Shown here: positions 35,785 to 46,268 of the stretch, one piece after another
Layout: each line of letters starts with the position of its first letter
Numbering within the stretch: the first letter of the stretch is position 1
DNA from: Histoplasma ohiense
Lineage: Eukaryota; Ascomycota; Eurotiomycetes; Onygenales; Ajellomycetaceae
DNA length: 64,000 bases
Assembly (NCBI GenBank): GCA_017607445.1
Contig: JAEVHH010000003.1
Location: 372,001 to 436,000, forward strand
Direction: 5' to 3'
Notes under the pieces: generated by a model
Database searches by the model: none
What the model was told of the DNA's origin: nothing
The model's input: only the letters and a program-made list of their open reading frames with translations
Program-made: the position numbers and the translations under genes

Positions 35785-36141
35785 GTTTGAGGATATCTTG
35801 CAGGCATAAAAGCCACGATGAGAAAGCAAAAGTGCTGAGGCCAGCTCAATATCACCGTCAATAATGGCCCAGGCTGTTATGATCGGGGGTGGGTCATTTT
35901 GAAAATAGTATTTGAATGTGGAAATGTTGTTACTGCCCAAGCAAGCTTCTTGAAAAATAAAAAAGATATTAATAAAAAAAAAAAAAAAATTAGCTCCAAA
36001 AGTCGTTTTCAAATTTCCCCACCAAATATGAACGTTCATACGCCACCCCGCATATTTTACAGCATTGACAACCAGAATACAATGGACAGAATATAATGAA
36101 ACATAAATATACTGATACGCCGTGTCCCCTACAGACTGAAA
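35785..36141. promoter_or_regulatory. Divergent promoter of mak5 and trm7
   Basis: This short spacer separates two RNA-processing genes read in opposite directions. It holds a poly-A tract at about 35975-35988 and AT-rich sequence. A shared control region is inferred from the geometry. Confidence 0.5.
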
Positions 36142-37263
36142 ATGGGAAAATCCTCCAAAGACAAGCGCGATGCCTACTACCGCCTGGCTAAGGAGCAGAA
36201 CTGGCGAGCCCGCTCCGCCTTCAAGCTGATCCAGATCGACGAGCAATTCGACCTGTTCGCGCACTCAAATCCAGACAGCGTTACGCGCGTGGTGGATCTA
36301 TGCGCTGCTCCGGGGAGTTGGAGTCAGGTTCTCAGCCGTGTGTTGATCAAGGGGGAGAGTTTTGGCCGGCGGGCGTGGGAGGAGAAGCGGCGGCGGGAAC
36401 AAAAGCAGGCGCAGAGATTGGAGGGCGTGAAGAAAGGCGTAGAAACAAAGGAGCAACAGGGAGAAGAAGAGAAAGAGATACTCAAACCCCGAAAGAACGT
36501 GAAAATCGTCGCCATCGACCTCCAACCCATGACCCCGCTGGACGGAATCACCTGTCTCAAAGCAGATATAACACACCCGTCCACCATCCCCTTACTCCTC
36601 GAGGCCCTCGATCCAGATGATTACACCCACAATGATACCCTCACCACCACCACCAGTATCTCACATAGCCGACACCCCGTCGACCTCGTGCTCTCTGACG
36701 GCGCACCCGACGTAACCGGCCTACACGATCTAGACATCTACATCCAATCGCAACTCCTCTACGCCGCCCTCAACCTCGCCATCGGCGTCCTGCGTCCCGG
36801 CGGCAAATTCGTCGCCAAGATTTTCCGCGGCCGCGACGTGGACCTGATCTATGCGCAGCTGAAGACCGTGTTCGAAACCGTGTCCGTCGCGAAGCCGCGC
36901 AGCAGCCGCGCGAGCAGTCTGGAGGCCTTCGTCGTCTGCGAGGGCTTCATCCCGCCTCGCACGCACAATGAATCTACTACAGCCGGAGGAGAACATGGCA
37001 TGGGCCTCCTCGAAAACCCGCTGTTTGGCGGCGCGGCGGCTTCGTCGTCTCCAGCAACCACAGCCAACCGCTGGATCCCGCCCTTCATCGCCTGCGGTGA
37101 CCTCTCGGCCTGGGATGCAGATGCTTCGTACGAGCTGCCGCCGGGTTATGTCAGTCTCGACCCCGTACAGCCGCCGACGGCACCGCCGTATAAGCGCGCG
37201 CTGGAGTTGAGGAGGCTGAAAGGGGGTGCATATGGGAAGACGAAGGGGGTGGAGTTTAGTTAA
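36142..37263 (+). CDS. trm7: tRNA 2'-O-ribose methyltransferase Trm7/FTSJ1
   Basis: The enzyme methylates the ribose of nucleotides 32 and 34 in the anticodon loop of certain tRNAs. The intronless 373-residue protein starts MGKSSKDKRDAYYRLAKEQNWRARSAFKL as in the family. The SAM-binding motif is VVDLCAAPGSWSQVLS. The K-D-K-E catalytic tetrad is visible: Lys in SAFKLIQ, Asp in LVLSDGAPDVTGLHD, Lys in PGGKFVAKIFRG and Glu in SSLEAFVVC. Compared with yeast Trm7 there is an inserted charged loop at about 75-125 (rich in Lys, Glu, Gln) and a longer C-terminal region after PPR. It converges with met10. Confidence 0.95.
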   Translation: MGKSSKDKRDAYYRLAKEQNWRARSAFKLIQIDEQFDLFAHSNPDSVTRVVDLCAAPGSWSQVLSRVLIKGESFGRRAWEEKRRREQKQAQRLEGVKKGVETKEQQGEEEKEILKPRKNVKIVAIDLQPMTPLDGITCLKADITHPSTIPLLLEALDPDDYTHNDTLTTTTSISHSRHPVDLVLSDGAPDVTGLHDLDIYIQSQLLYAALNLAIGVLRPGGKFVAKIFRGRDVDLIYAQLKTVFETVSVAKPRSSRASSLEAFVVCEGFIPPRTHNESTTAGGEHGMGLLENPLFGGAAASSSPATTANRWIPPFIACGDLSAWDADASYELPPGYVSLDPVQPPTAPPYKRALELRRLKGGAYGKTKGVEFS

Positions 37264-37739
37264 GTGGTCTTGGTTCTTCCTTTGAAGTGCGGATCCATCC
37301 ACAACCCACTCAAGACGGAATCGAGTGAGCGAAGGAAGACCCGACCCCGTTTGTAGAAGGGGACCCGCACATCAGCTCTCCCGTTCTTGCATTGCAATGA
37401 TAACTACGGAGTACCTCGCGTTGTATTTCAGAGCAGTTATGTTTACTTATCTGCGTTCATTTCGAGCTCGGCAAATCTTTTATATCAAATATCTCATCAT
37501 ATCCTTGGCATCCGATTGTGTCTCACTAATTGTTTTGATGTGCTGTTTTTTGTCCTGTACACAGCGTAAAAAGCTGGGCAGCATTTCCGTAAAACTATCT
37601 AGCCATCCAAAGTCACGTCTTATTACACTAATGATATAACTATCGCGTCTATTTAATCTATAAAGCAATACACATTTTCCACGTCCACAACCACAAACCA
37701 TCCAATACCACCCAGCCCATTTATCCGACCTCCTCGCAC
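37264..37739. other. Convergent spacer between trm7 and met10
   Basis: No gene recognised. It holds one TACGGAGTA motif at 37405-37413 and AT-rich 3' sequence. Confidence 0.5.
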
Positions 37740-40700
37740 CTAATAAACCTCCAGAACATACCTCAAATCATCTTTCAACTTCTCAATCTCCTTTCGCGGG
37801 TCTACCTTCTTCCCCAACCCCGCCTCCTTCGCCTCTATCGCAATCGCTTCCTCCAACACCGCCGTAACGTCCGGAACCGGCCACGTCGGTCCACACAGGT
37901 AAAATGCCCCCTGCTCCCGAATGTACGCCTGGGTAATCTCCGGCAGCGTCTGGCGCATGCGGTCCTGGATGTAGATCTTCTGGGGCTGATCGCGACTGAA
38001 GGCGCGCCCGAGCAGCGTGATCACGCCTGCGGCCTGGTACGCCTCCCACTCCTCGCCGTAGCAGTATTCCTCGCGCTGATGGCGTGAGCCCATGTAGAGG
38101 AGTACGGAGCCAATATCTTTCCCCTGCGCCTTCTCCATGGCGCGGTGCTGGACGAAGGCGCGGAACGGGGCGAGGCCAGTACCCAGGCCAGCCATGATGA
38201 TGGGCTGCGTGGACTTGGGGGGCAGTTTCATCACGCTCGGCTTGACGCTGACGGTGACTGGGGCGCCGGGCTTGAGATTGCTGAGGTAGTGGGAGGCCTG
38301 GCCATAGCGCGTGCGGCCGGCGGAGTCGACCCAGTTGACGACGACGATCATGAGAGCCACGGAGGTGGGGCTTACCTGCTGGCAAGAAGCGATGGAGTAT
38401 TCACGGCGTTTCATGGGGGAGACTATTCGGAGGAGGTCTGGGAAAGAGGGGTGGGCGGAGGGGAATTCCAGGAGGAGATCAGCGAAGGTGACGGTGTCTA
38501 CTTCTGCCCTCCGTTTGAACTCTTCCGCGCCCTCAGCGCCGCCGAGGGAGAGAAGGTGTTTGCGCTCTTTGTCATCCGTGGCGAAAGCAGCGAGAGATTC
38601 ATAGAAGCGTTTTGGCGGGCGGCCAAAGATGTCGATGTTGTGAATCAGGGCCTGGTAGACGGTCCGACATTCTAAGATGGATGGGTCTTCGCGGGAGGGG
38701 ACCTCGGCAATGGCGTCTTGGTCCAAACCATAGAGCTTGATGAATTGTTCCACGTCCGCAGGGTTGTTTTCAGCATGGATACCAAGCGCTTCACCAAGGT
38801 CGTACTTGAGGCCGGAGTCTCCCAAGTCAAATTCGATGTGGAAGATGTTACGATCGTAGGTCTTGGGAGTCAAACGTCGATTCTCGCTGACGTGGATCGT
38901 GAAGCTCTTAGCTGCAAGGTCGGGGCGCAGTGCGGATGTGGCCCCGTAAGCCTCCTTGAAAACTAAAGCTTTCGCCACATCTTGCCAGTCTCTGAGGATT
39001 GAGGGCTCCTCGTTATTCGATTTGTTAAATGGAGTAAAACTAGTGGCGTGGATATCAACGGGAAGTTTGGTTGAAGCGCCGTCTGGCTCGTTTTCCGCAG
39101 ATGATGCCCACGATTCCGGGATCTCAGCCGTCCGGAGAACTGTCTCTAGAGTTTCTGCTGCTTTGGAGAGTCCTTCTTTGTCTCCCAGCGCCAAAGCTAG
39201 CTTCTTAGCTTCAATAACATCGAGACCGGGTAAGGCAACTCGCAAAAAGGCAGCTTTAAAAATCGCAGTTTCAAAATTAGCCTTTTCGGACGGAGGAATA
39301 TCCAGGATAAAAAGTGATATTCCACTTTTCGCAAGTGCCAATCTGAATGAATGCGGAAGCTTCTTCTCCAAGTCCTCATCCTTCAACCCTGAAGATTTGA
39401 CAATGATCTTTCCCGAATCCTTAGTGCTGCTTGGTATGTCTAGCTCCGATAGGAGTTTGATATCGCCCACGTAGACAACATCCGCGGAGTCAATAGCAAA
39501 AGGTGCATCAATAGTTCGAGGACCCTTCCGGATATCAGTACGGGTAATTCCTCCCTGGACAAGATTATCGTAGAATACGTTCGTGGTAACTTTGCAAGCA
39601 GAATCCCTGGAAAAGGCCTGACCAAGAGCAATAGCACCTGCGTTTGTTGCAGAGTCGTCTGTGTCCCAGAAGGTATATTGCTGGACGGCGAAAGGGGAGA
39701 GCAGCTGCAAAGAACTAGCCGAGATGCCCAGGGCATCTTGGTCACCTTGTAATAGTAGCGGTTCATTCGCAATTTTCTGGAAAGCAGCAGCGGTGCTCGC
39801 AGGGGTCCATGAATGCGAGGGAGCGTATTTAATATCAACACACTGGGGTACAGTATGGAAGCCACTCCCAAAGGTTAACGCGGCCAGGACGTCCTCATAG
39901 AGTGCAGAGTGTACGCTGTCTTCCTGGACGGCCAAATCAGCCTGAACTTGCCCCAGGACCCCGACGACTTTGGTAGTCTTTGGCAGTGCACCCAAGAATG
40001 ATTCCTCAACAAATGGCCTGTAAACCCTCACGTTGACCACGCCAACACGAGCACCACCCTTGGCGAGGGATGCGGCAATCTGAGAAGCCAACGAGGACTC
40101 GACGGTGCCGAAGGATACTAGAACGGAGGTTGCCTCCGGGTGTCCACTGTATTCAAAGGGGCTGTAGCCTGTGCCCAATTGGCCATTAAAGGCCTTGAGC
40201 AAGCGCAGCAGTTTGCCCTCAGCATCTAAATGATTACGGTCGGGATCCGAAGCCAATTGCTGCAGCACTTTCTGGTGCACAACACTGAGGCCCGACAGAT
40301 CGAGCACATCAGCGACCTGGGTGATCTCCCTTCCGACTCTTACGCCATCGTAGATATGGATAGTCGGCAGCGTACTGGCCAACAGAGTCGAGAAAAGAGC
40401 CATATGCTGAGATTCGTGGGCGGAGAAACTTGCAACCAGGCCCAGACCCAATTCCTCCGCAAGAGTCAGGGAGGCAGTGTAGTCGGCAACAAGACCACCA
40501 GCCGCACCGCCAGTATAGTCCACCGCGGCAACATGAGCAACAACAGGATTGGCAACCGAATAGAGCAACGAGAGCTGCTCCAGAGCCGGTCGCAGGTACT
40601 GCAAGGTAGCAGACGAGGCAATGATCGACTGCGGAATGTGCCGCCTTTTCAGGTCAAAGTCCTTGGAGAAGATGTAGCCCAGAGCAATGGCACCAGCACC

Positions 40701-40991
40701 TACGCGGGTCTGCATTGACTGGACCGCGGTGGGAGAGCCATTGGCGTTGAGCTGAGCCTGGGCAGCCCATTGCTTGACGGCGACGTCCAGGTCGAAAGTA
40801 TCTGGCGAGTAGGTAAAGAGCTTATCAGAGAGGGCGTAGGCGACCTGTTGAATCAGCGTCTGGGCTGTGAGATATATGGGGCCCCTGATATCTGAGAACT
40901 CTGGGGGGATGTCAAAGGGCTGCTGCTGCTGTAGCTGGGGATTGTCCATGGAAGCAAACGACGCTCCCGATGCGGGCTCAACAGACCGCAT
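37740..40991 (-). CDS. met10: Sulfite reductase [NADPH] flavoprotein component
   Basis: This subunit passes electrons from NADPH through FAD to the hemoprotein subunit that reduces sulfite to sulfide. The intronless frame gives 1083 residues from the Met of MRSVEPASG; an ATG 9 codons upstream (41018) and one 14 codons downstream (MDNPQLQ) are alternatives. The N-terminal two-thirds resembles pyruvate:ferredoxin oxidoreductase-type domains, as in yeast Met10. The C-terminal reductase part has the FAD motif RREYSIAS, the NADPH-binding GLGTGLAPFRAF, MGSRHQREEY and the end LRYVLEVY. Upstream are a poly-A run at 41000-41014 and a TA microsatellite, which may affect the promoter. It acts in the same sulfate-assimilation route as met22. 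Confidence 0.95.
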   Translation of the reverse strand: MRSVEPASGASFASMDNPQLQQQQPFDIPPEFSDIRGPIYLTAQTLIQQVAYALSDKLFTYSPDTFDLDVAVKQWAAQAQLNANGSPTAVQSMQTRVGAGAIALGYIFSKDFDLKRRHIPQSIIASSATLQYLRPALEQLSLLYSVANPVVAHVAAVDYTGGAAGGLVADYTASLTLAEELGLGLVASFSAHESQHMALFSTLLASTLPTIHIYDGVRVGREITQVADVLDLSGLSVVHQKVLQQLASDPDRNHLDAEGKLLRLLKAFNGQLGTGYSPFEYSGHPEATSVLVSFGTVESSLASQIAASLAKGGARVGVVNVRVYRPFVEESFLGALPKTTKVVGVLGQVQADLAVQEDSVHSALYEDVLAALTFGSGFHTVPQCVDIKYAPSHSWTPASTAAAFQKIANEPLLLQGDQDALGISASSLQLLSPFAVQQYTFWDTDDSATNAGAIALGQAFSRDSACKVTTNVFYDNLVQGGITRTDIRKGPRTIDAPFAIDSADVVYVGDIKLLSELDIPSSTKDSGKIIVKSSGLKDEDLEKKLPHSFRLALAKSGISLFILDIPPSEKANFETAIFKAAFLRVALPGLDVIEAKKLALALGDKEGLSKAAETLETVLRTAEIPESWASSAENEPDGASTKLPVDIHATSFTPFNKSNNEEPSILRDWQDVAKALVFKEAYGATSALRPDLAAKSFTIHVSENRRLTPKTYDRNIFHIEFDLGDSGLKYDLGEALGIHAENNPADVEQFIKLYGLDQDAIAEVPSREDPSILECRTVYQALIHNIDIFGRPPKRFYESLAAFATDDKERKHLLSLGGAEGAEEFKRRAEVDTVTFADLLLEFPSAHPSFPDLLRIVSPMKRREYSIASCQQVSPTSVALMIVVVNWVDSAGRTRYGQASHYLSNLKPGAPVTVSVKPSVMKLPPKSTQPIIMAGLGTGLAPFRAFVQHRAMEKAQGKDIGSVLLYMGSRHQREEYCYGEEWEAYQAAGVITLLGRAFSRDQPQKIYIQDRMRQTLPEITQAYIREQGAFYLCGPTWPVPDVTAVLEEAIAIEAKEAGLGKKVDPRKEIEKLKDDLRYVLEVY

Positions 40992-40999
40992 GATGCAAC

Positions 41000-41127
41000 G
41001 AAAAAAAAAAAAAATCAAAAATCAAAAAATCAAAATAAATAAATAATAATAAAATAATAAAAAATAAAATCAAACAAAAAAAGAATAAAGATTTTATTTA
41101 TTCTGTACGGGGCAGGTATTCAAAGGC

Positions 41128-41166
<39 letters not shown>
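41000..41166. repeat. A-rich tract and TA microsatellite upstream of met10
   Basis: A poly-A run followed by AAT/AAAT-rich sequence (41000-41090) and a TA repeat of about 18 units (about 41129-41166) lie directly in front of met10. They are likely length-variable and sit where the core promoter and 5' UTR should be. Confidence 0.8.
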
Positions 41167-41167
<1 letters not shown>

Positions 41168-42167
41168 AGCAAGTGCCCTAGACACAGAAACGGGGGCAGC
41201 AGAAGAGAGGAAGAATGGCAGCCAACACAAGAAGAAATACTTACCACGCCCGCCCCGGCGAGAACGAGATGAGCTCATCGTCACCATCGGCCTCGCCATC
41301 CTCACCGTCCTCGCCGTCCCACCTCGTTTCCCTTTTCCTCGCCATCCTCATTCCACGAACAACCTGGAGTATGGTCGCGCTAGCCAAAACGGGCGGGCTA
41401 GCCCTAAGCCATCGCTCGATCACGCAATTAAGCGCTGATTCAGCCGGAATGGCGTGATTGCCAACAGCACCCGGCTCGAGGTTATTCCGGCATGGATCTT
41501 GGCGTTTGGACGGCCGCCAAGAAAGTTTTCCTGATTGGGATCCCGGGCCGGTGCCACAAGCGGCAAGTGGGTCAATGCCGTTGATCGGCCAATCAGCGAC
41601 CCAGCGCCATCATCGTCGATATCGAACAACAACATGGAGCTTTAACTATATCATTGCTGGATGATCATGTCATCGATAGATATCATCACCAGATATCTCT
41701 ACTTCTTGATATTGCACATGGGTATCATCAGGTAGGCAGGTAGGTGAGTGAATGAGTGGGAGAGAGTTATTTATATATCCCACTAACATTAGTGCAAAAT
41801 CTCCACATTACATAGCAGCTCCCTATTATATAATTCATCTTGCTAATAATATAATTTACTAATTAAGATGCATCATCCAAGGCCTTGGGAAGGGGGTGTA
41901 GAAGGCTAGAGACTGCTCCTTATGCATGGAATATAACTACTAACAGGTGCTAATGCGTCACAAAATTTGATTTTTACCAAGTACTAAAAGAAATCTTTCT
42001 TCTTTGTAAGATATTTTGATTGAAGAAGTGGCTCACCCAGTAAAGTGGCTCGTTTGGTGATAGATTACGTTACTTAAAAGAGAATTTGCAAAGATTGGCG
42101 TTTGGTAGAAGCGGAGGCCTTGCCTTCGGTCGGTAGAAATTGATTGAGTTAAACGTATTACGTATTC
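41167..42167. other. Spacer between met10 and the AT-rich element
   Basis: No gene recognised. Open frames at 41215-41457 and on the opposite strand are mutual shadows in a CCTCGCCATC-type repeat (about 41285-41345). AT content rises from about 41640 onward. Confidence 0.5.
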
Positions 42168-42849
42168 AACCACCTAACGCCCGTTTACACCCAACACCCG
42201 CATTTTCCCATACAAATTGTCATAAATTTAATACGTATATCTCAACCATAAATTATTATAATAAATTTATAAGTGGTAAATTATAATTTCTTATTATTTC
42301 TGTCAGGCTATATTATATGATGTGTATTACTTGTGTAAAAATTGAGAATATTTTCTCATATAAATTGATATGAAAAATGTATTTAAATTACTAGTTGTTA
42401 TTTTCTCATTTCTATGACTCTATGACTCTATGAGAAAAATTGATTATTTTGTAATATTTGAATAACTTCTTTTGAATATATTATTTTCTATTATAAATTT
42501 ATAATTCATATTTTAAAGTAACAATGTAGTGCTCTATATCATATATAATTTTTAGTAAAAAATATTAAGTTCATCTTATAATGATAATACTGTAATCTGA
42601 ATACCAATCTCATAATTTGTATGTGTAATTTATGGGGAAAAGTAAAAAGATAATACAGACTATAACTCAACAGTATAATGATAAATTTACAATTTTAAAC
42701 TGTTTAAATATTAATATATATCTTTGAATAAGTAAATTACATATAATATATGATTTCAATATGGTGGGTGTTGAGATATCAATAGATGATCATCATAGAT
42801 TTTATATGGAATATCGCGGGCGTTAGGTGTAAACAGGCATTAGATGGTT
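42168..42849. mobile_element. AT-rich inverted-repeat element, about 680 bp
   Basis: The left end (AACCACCTAACGCCCG at 42168) and the reverse complement of the right end (AACCATCTAATGCCTG, ending 42849) form a terminal inverted repeat of about 35-45 bp. The differences in its first 33 bp are transitions. Each end contains two copies of a 13-mer like CACCYAACRCCCG separated by TTTA, a pattern of subterminal transposase-binding repeats. The interior (about 42225-42790) is extremely AT-rich and non-coding. I found no clear target-site duplication. A non-autonomous DNA transposon altered by repeat-induced point mutation is the best reading. Confidence 0.65.
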
Positions 42850-44551
42850 ACTTCATTGCTTCCAATTAAACTCAAACCTTGTGGTTCCTCGGCACCGGAA
42901 AAGCTTTTCTGGTGTTCCAGTGGAAGGAAGATGCAGCAAACAGCATGCATTTCTTCTGGAAAAATTGTGGAAATTTTTTTTTTTCAATCAAACTTTAGAA
43001 CATTGAAGCCAAAAGTGGCTTACAGCATAACAGTTGAATGAAATTCTGCATCAGATGGCATAGAAAGCCATTATCCAGTTGCTCTTCCTGCTCCCGTACT
43101 GCATCAGATTGTAATCAAGAATGATGAATCAACCCACAAAGTTGAACCTGATGCAAATATAAAACTCTCAGGTGATCAAACAGCATTTAAGTTTCTGTAC
43201 ACCCATAGCATGGAACCAGGCATGTGTCATAACCACCACCTGGTTTCAAGGCTTGACGTTCAAATCTTGGAAAGTTCGAGGCTCAAACTAGATATTGAGA
43301 TTTCCATTTCCATCTCCATTTCCAGTGTGTATATTTGTTACCATAATCATACATTGAATACTTTACATCCTTCTTGTCAAATTAAAATTTTTTTTTTCGC
43401 GGGCATGACCTGCTATTTTCGTTGGTGACACACTAAATATTTAGTGCCTGCTTCACCATTGCTGGATGATTAACATATTACTAAGCTGCACCGGCTCTCT
43501 TTGGATCATATCTCAACACACAAGGAATTTTTGTGTATAATAGAAAAGTAGAAGTGGGATATATGCATAATAGACTGTATATATTTCCAGTTTTCTGAGC
43601 TTCAAAAAATCATTTCTGGATCATTCATCGCCCGCGTAAATTGAAATGCGAAAAAAATGACAAACCCCCCCAGTATTTTGGTCAGTAGAGCACTTGGTCA
43701 GTAGGGCACAATAAGACTAGTGTGCCACTTAAAGATATCAGGCGATCGATCAAGTGTGGTTGCGGAACACTTGATCATGGCTCAAAAAAGCTTGAGTGTT
43801 GTTGATTCAAATTTTCAGCCGAAAAAAGCTCCTAAACATGACAGGATTCAAAGTTGGTCAGTCATTAAGAGGGCAAAACTTCCTGGCCCCCAATAATGAA
43901 CTAAGTTGTATGCACTGCCTTGTCCACTCTGCCAAAAGGCTGCACTGGGAGCCTGTACACACATCTTCAATCTCTACGCAGTAGAAACGCCGTCTTATCT
44001 TGTGGCGGTGTCAACGATCAGGATGCATTTGATCTTGGCAGAGCCGCCACCACCAGTCGCCACAATTCTGATAAGCAAAGTCGATCCTGGGAGCCCCGTA
44101 CGATTTATCCATATCTATATAGTGCGGTGTACCCTGGCTCACTGATGATAATAGTATCCTGCCAGCTAATAGATTGTGGGATTAAAATGGGTTTAATCGC
44201 ATTTCAATTTAGGTGTGTACTGTACAATAATGATCTGGAAATGACCAAAAATGAATATATACATCATATTGCATTCAATCATAGCTTTCACATCTCTAGA
44301 AGGAAAATCAATCACTGTGCTGAAGTGCAAAAGTGGGAAACAAGGTGGATTAGACATACATTAAAATGTGTACCAAACAACCATCCATTCGAGCCAATTA
44401 TTGGTCAGACCAAGGTGGTTGCCGACATTTCGATGAAAATGCGGGGCTGCTATAGCAGCCGCCAGCTACAGTTGTGTTCAGTGATTTAACCATGCCTCCT
44501 ATCATCAAACGGTCGCGCGCTGCAACATTGTTGAATGTAATGTAGGAAGTA
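42850..44551. other. Decayed AT-rich sequence between two mobile elements
   Basis: Several short frames (42844-43041, 43796-43984, 43906-44145, 43920-44489) are open but overlap and show no motif I recognise. The block looks like old degraded repeat sequence. There is an ATTTCCATTTCCATCTCC repeat at about 43300-43325 and a TCAGTAG-type repeat at about 43680-43710. Confidence 0.45.
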
Positions 44552-44556
44552 TGTTT

Positions 44557-44642
44557 TGTGGAAGGTGTAAATTGAAGGATTGCTAGCTATGGGGCAAGTT
44601 ATATGATGGAAGGATTACTAAGCCAGGGCAGTTGACCTGACA
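44557..44642 (-). repeat. 3' LTR of the Copia-type element
   Basis: This 86-bp copy begins TGTCAGGTCAACTGCCC and ends ACACCTTCCACA on the minus strand, and differs from the 5' copy by about ten bases plus a 1-bp length difference. It is very short for an LTR. Confidence 0.85.
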
Positions 44643-44780
44643 CCCCCACTCATCATAGTTACTTACTATACACAAATGCTACATACAAAATTCGCCTTCA
44701 AATCAAGTACAGGGACAAAGACAACTGGAAAAACAAAGTAGTTAAAAAACCAGCCATCAAATCCATCAATTTTTATCCCC

Positions 44781-45228
44781 CTATCCTTTCATCTTAATAA
44801 TCTCCTTCCAATTTGTATATTTCAACATTCCAAGCAGCTTGATCAACCCGTCTGCTGTGTTCTCAGTGGATGGGATGTATCAGACCGAGATCTCATTCTT
44901 GTGGATGAAGATCCCGAAGAATATGGAATCGAACCTCTATATACTTTGATCAGCGCGGAATTGCTTCGGAAAAGGATAGCTCAATGGCAGACTTATTATC
45001 AGCATGGATTGTATAAGCAAGGCCATTGACTGAGGCGGAGATGGGATGATCTTCAGAGTCAAGGTTATTAAGATGGGATGGCACAAAACCAGCATCTTCA
45101 AGGAGTTCCCGCAGGTAGATGAGCTTGTAAGCAGCCTCCAAAGATGCAATATATTCAGTCTTGATTGATGATTTGGAGACCCCTGTCTGTTAGTAGCTTC
45201 GCTAGGCGATAGGGCCACCCGCCAATCT
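44781..45228 (-). pseudogene. Copia pol remnant: RNase H domain
   Basis: Reading on the minus strand gives LAGGPIA, then RSY, QTGVSKSSIKTEYIASLEAA, YLRELLEDAGF, the catalytic-region HADNKSAIEL, SKYIEVRFHILRD and, after a frameshift, YIPSTENTADGL ending at 44781. These match the Copia/Ty1 RNase H order (AISWRSK, TEAEYIA, CDNQSAI, RSKHIDIRYHFIR, IPTxENxADxxTK). The in-frame stops replace Trp (TAG), Gln/Lys (TAA) and Arg (TGA), all explicable by C-to-T or G-to-A changes, so it is non-functional and compatible with repeat-induced point mutation. Confidence 0.85.
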
Positions 45229-45457
45229 ATATAGGGTAAATCATGGTCCTGTTTGGTTCCATTTTGTAAAATGGAATCAAATGGGATCAGAACTGATAAT
45301 TTATAACTAAAACATGATCTGGGACTAGAATTATAATATAAATCATGTAAAGTGACTGATTTGATAAACCCTATATGAGATCAGGACTAAGATATTTGAG
45401 AATGGGACTGAGGAAAAATTTGGTCCTGGTCCCATGCATGGTCACACGGCCAGTCTA
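45223..45457. mobile_element. Second copy of the 7.7-kb MITE-like sequence, inside the Copia remnant
   Basis: About 235 bp are closely similar to 7719-7954, same orientation, from CAATCTATATAGGGTAAATC to CACACGGCCAGTCTA. It carries the same palindrome around CCATTTTGTAAAATGG (about 45259-45285). It lies within the Copia-like element and ends where the LAGGP codons of RNase H begin, so it arrived after, or travelled with, the retroelement. It lacks the left half of the first copy. Confidence 0.8.
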
Positions 45458-45705
45458 TTTAAAAGACTTTCTTTTCTTCTTCTCCACTGCATATTGCCAG
45501 TGGAAACACACTAATATGACCTCATCCTCATCAACATTATTATTATTGTTGGGAGGCAAGTCTCTCTCAGTACAGAGAGAACTTTCAGCCTCATCAAGCT
45601 GATGAATGAATAAGTCAGATGAGTTGAGAAGCTAGAGTAGATTGAGCTGTCAGCCTCACAGTGTCAGAAGCTGTATTCAGATCAGCAGTGAATTGAAAGA
45701 GCATT

Positions 45706-45942
45706 TCAAAAGAGTTGAAGAGCTCTATAATAGAAGCTGTCAAATGAACTGAGTGAGTGTTCTAAACATTCATGAGCAGAGCTCAGACTGGGGGGTAGAT
45801 TCTCATCTTCTCTTGCCACTTGAGTCAGTGGATGTAACATGAGAATGAGTGTGGGTCTTTGAATGAAGTCCATCAATCTGTCATTTTGAATTATAAGAGC
45901 TTCTTGAATCAGATCCTTGTCAATATAAGCTTTGCGTGGCAT
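45706..45942 (-). pseudogene. Possible Gag-start remnant in the Copia-type element
   Basis: An open frame beginning MPRKAYIDKDLIQEALIIQN starts about 240 bp after the primer site, where Gag would be expected. It ends after 78 codons. I do not recognise a Gag motif; the assignment rests on position only. Confidence 0.3.
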
Positions 45943-46183
45943 TCTTGTACGCCAATTGAAGGTTTAATTTTCAATGTGGTGGTGCGTTCCACCCTGCAAG
46001 CTTGTTTTCTAAGCGAGCAGTGGCACGAATCAAAACAAGATCTTCAGAACACACTGATTTGGATAAAATAAGACAATTTTAACACCAAAGAGGGCGTATC
46101 GAATGAAGCAATATTATTATAATGATTATATCGACAAGGAATCCCGAATTGGCAGCGTTGTGCGCAAAACAGGTCTCATAACC

Positions 46184-46268
46184 TGTGGAAGGTGTAATTG
46201 AAGGATTGCTAGCTACGTGGGTAGTTATATGGTGGGAGGATTACTAAGCCAGGGCAGTTGACCTGACA
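46184..46268 (-). repeat. 5' LTR of the Copia-type element
   Basis: This 85-bp copy of the LTR is followed directly, on the minus strand, by the GGTTATGAGACC primer-binding site (46171-46183) and preceded by the TGTTT duplication (46269-46273 on the plus strand). Confidence 0.85.

Larger units (their letters stand above)
44557..46268 (-). mobile_element. Copia-type LTR retroelement, internally deleted, about 1.7 kb
   Basis: Two short direct LTRs (46184-46268 and 44557-44642) bound the element, which reads on the minus strand. Each LTR begins TGTCAGG and ends TTCCACA. The same 5 bases, TGTTT, flank it at 44552-44556 and 46269-46273, a target-site duplication of Ty1/Copia size. Next to the 5' LTR the sequence GGTTATGAGACC matches the anticodon-loop region of initiator tRNA-Met, the half-tRNA primer type known for copia. 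A purine-rich GAGTGGGGG precedes the 3' LTR. Only the RNase H end of pol is recognisable; integrase and reverse transcriptase are missing. A relative of the 7.7-kb element lies at 45223-45457. Confidence 0.85.

Noticed and set aside
41215..41457. 80-codon frame upstream of met10
   Set aside because: Serine/proline-rich shadow of a CCTCGCCATC repeat, open on both strands, no family resemblance.
43796..44489. Overlapping open frames of 62-189 codons
   Set aside because: AT-rich degraded sequence between two mobile elements, no motif, several frames open at once.
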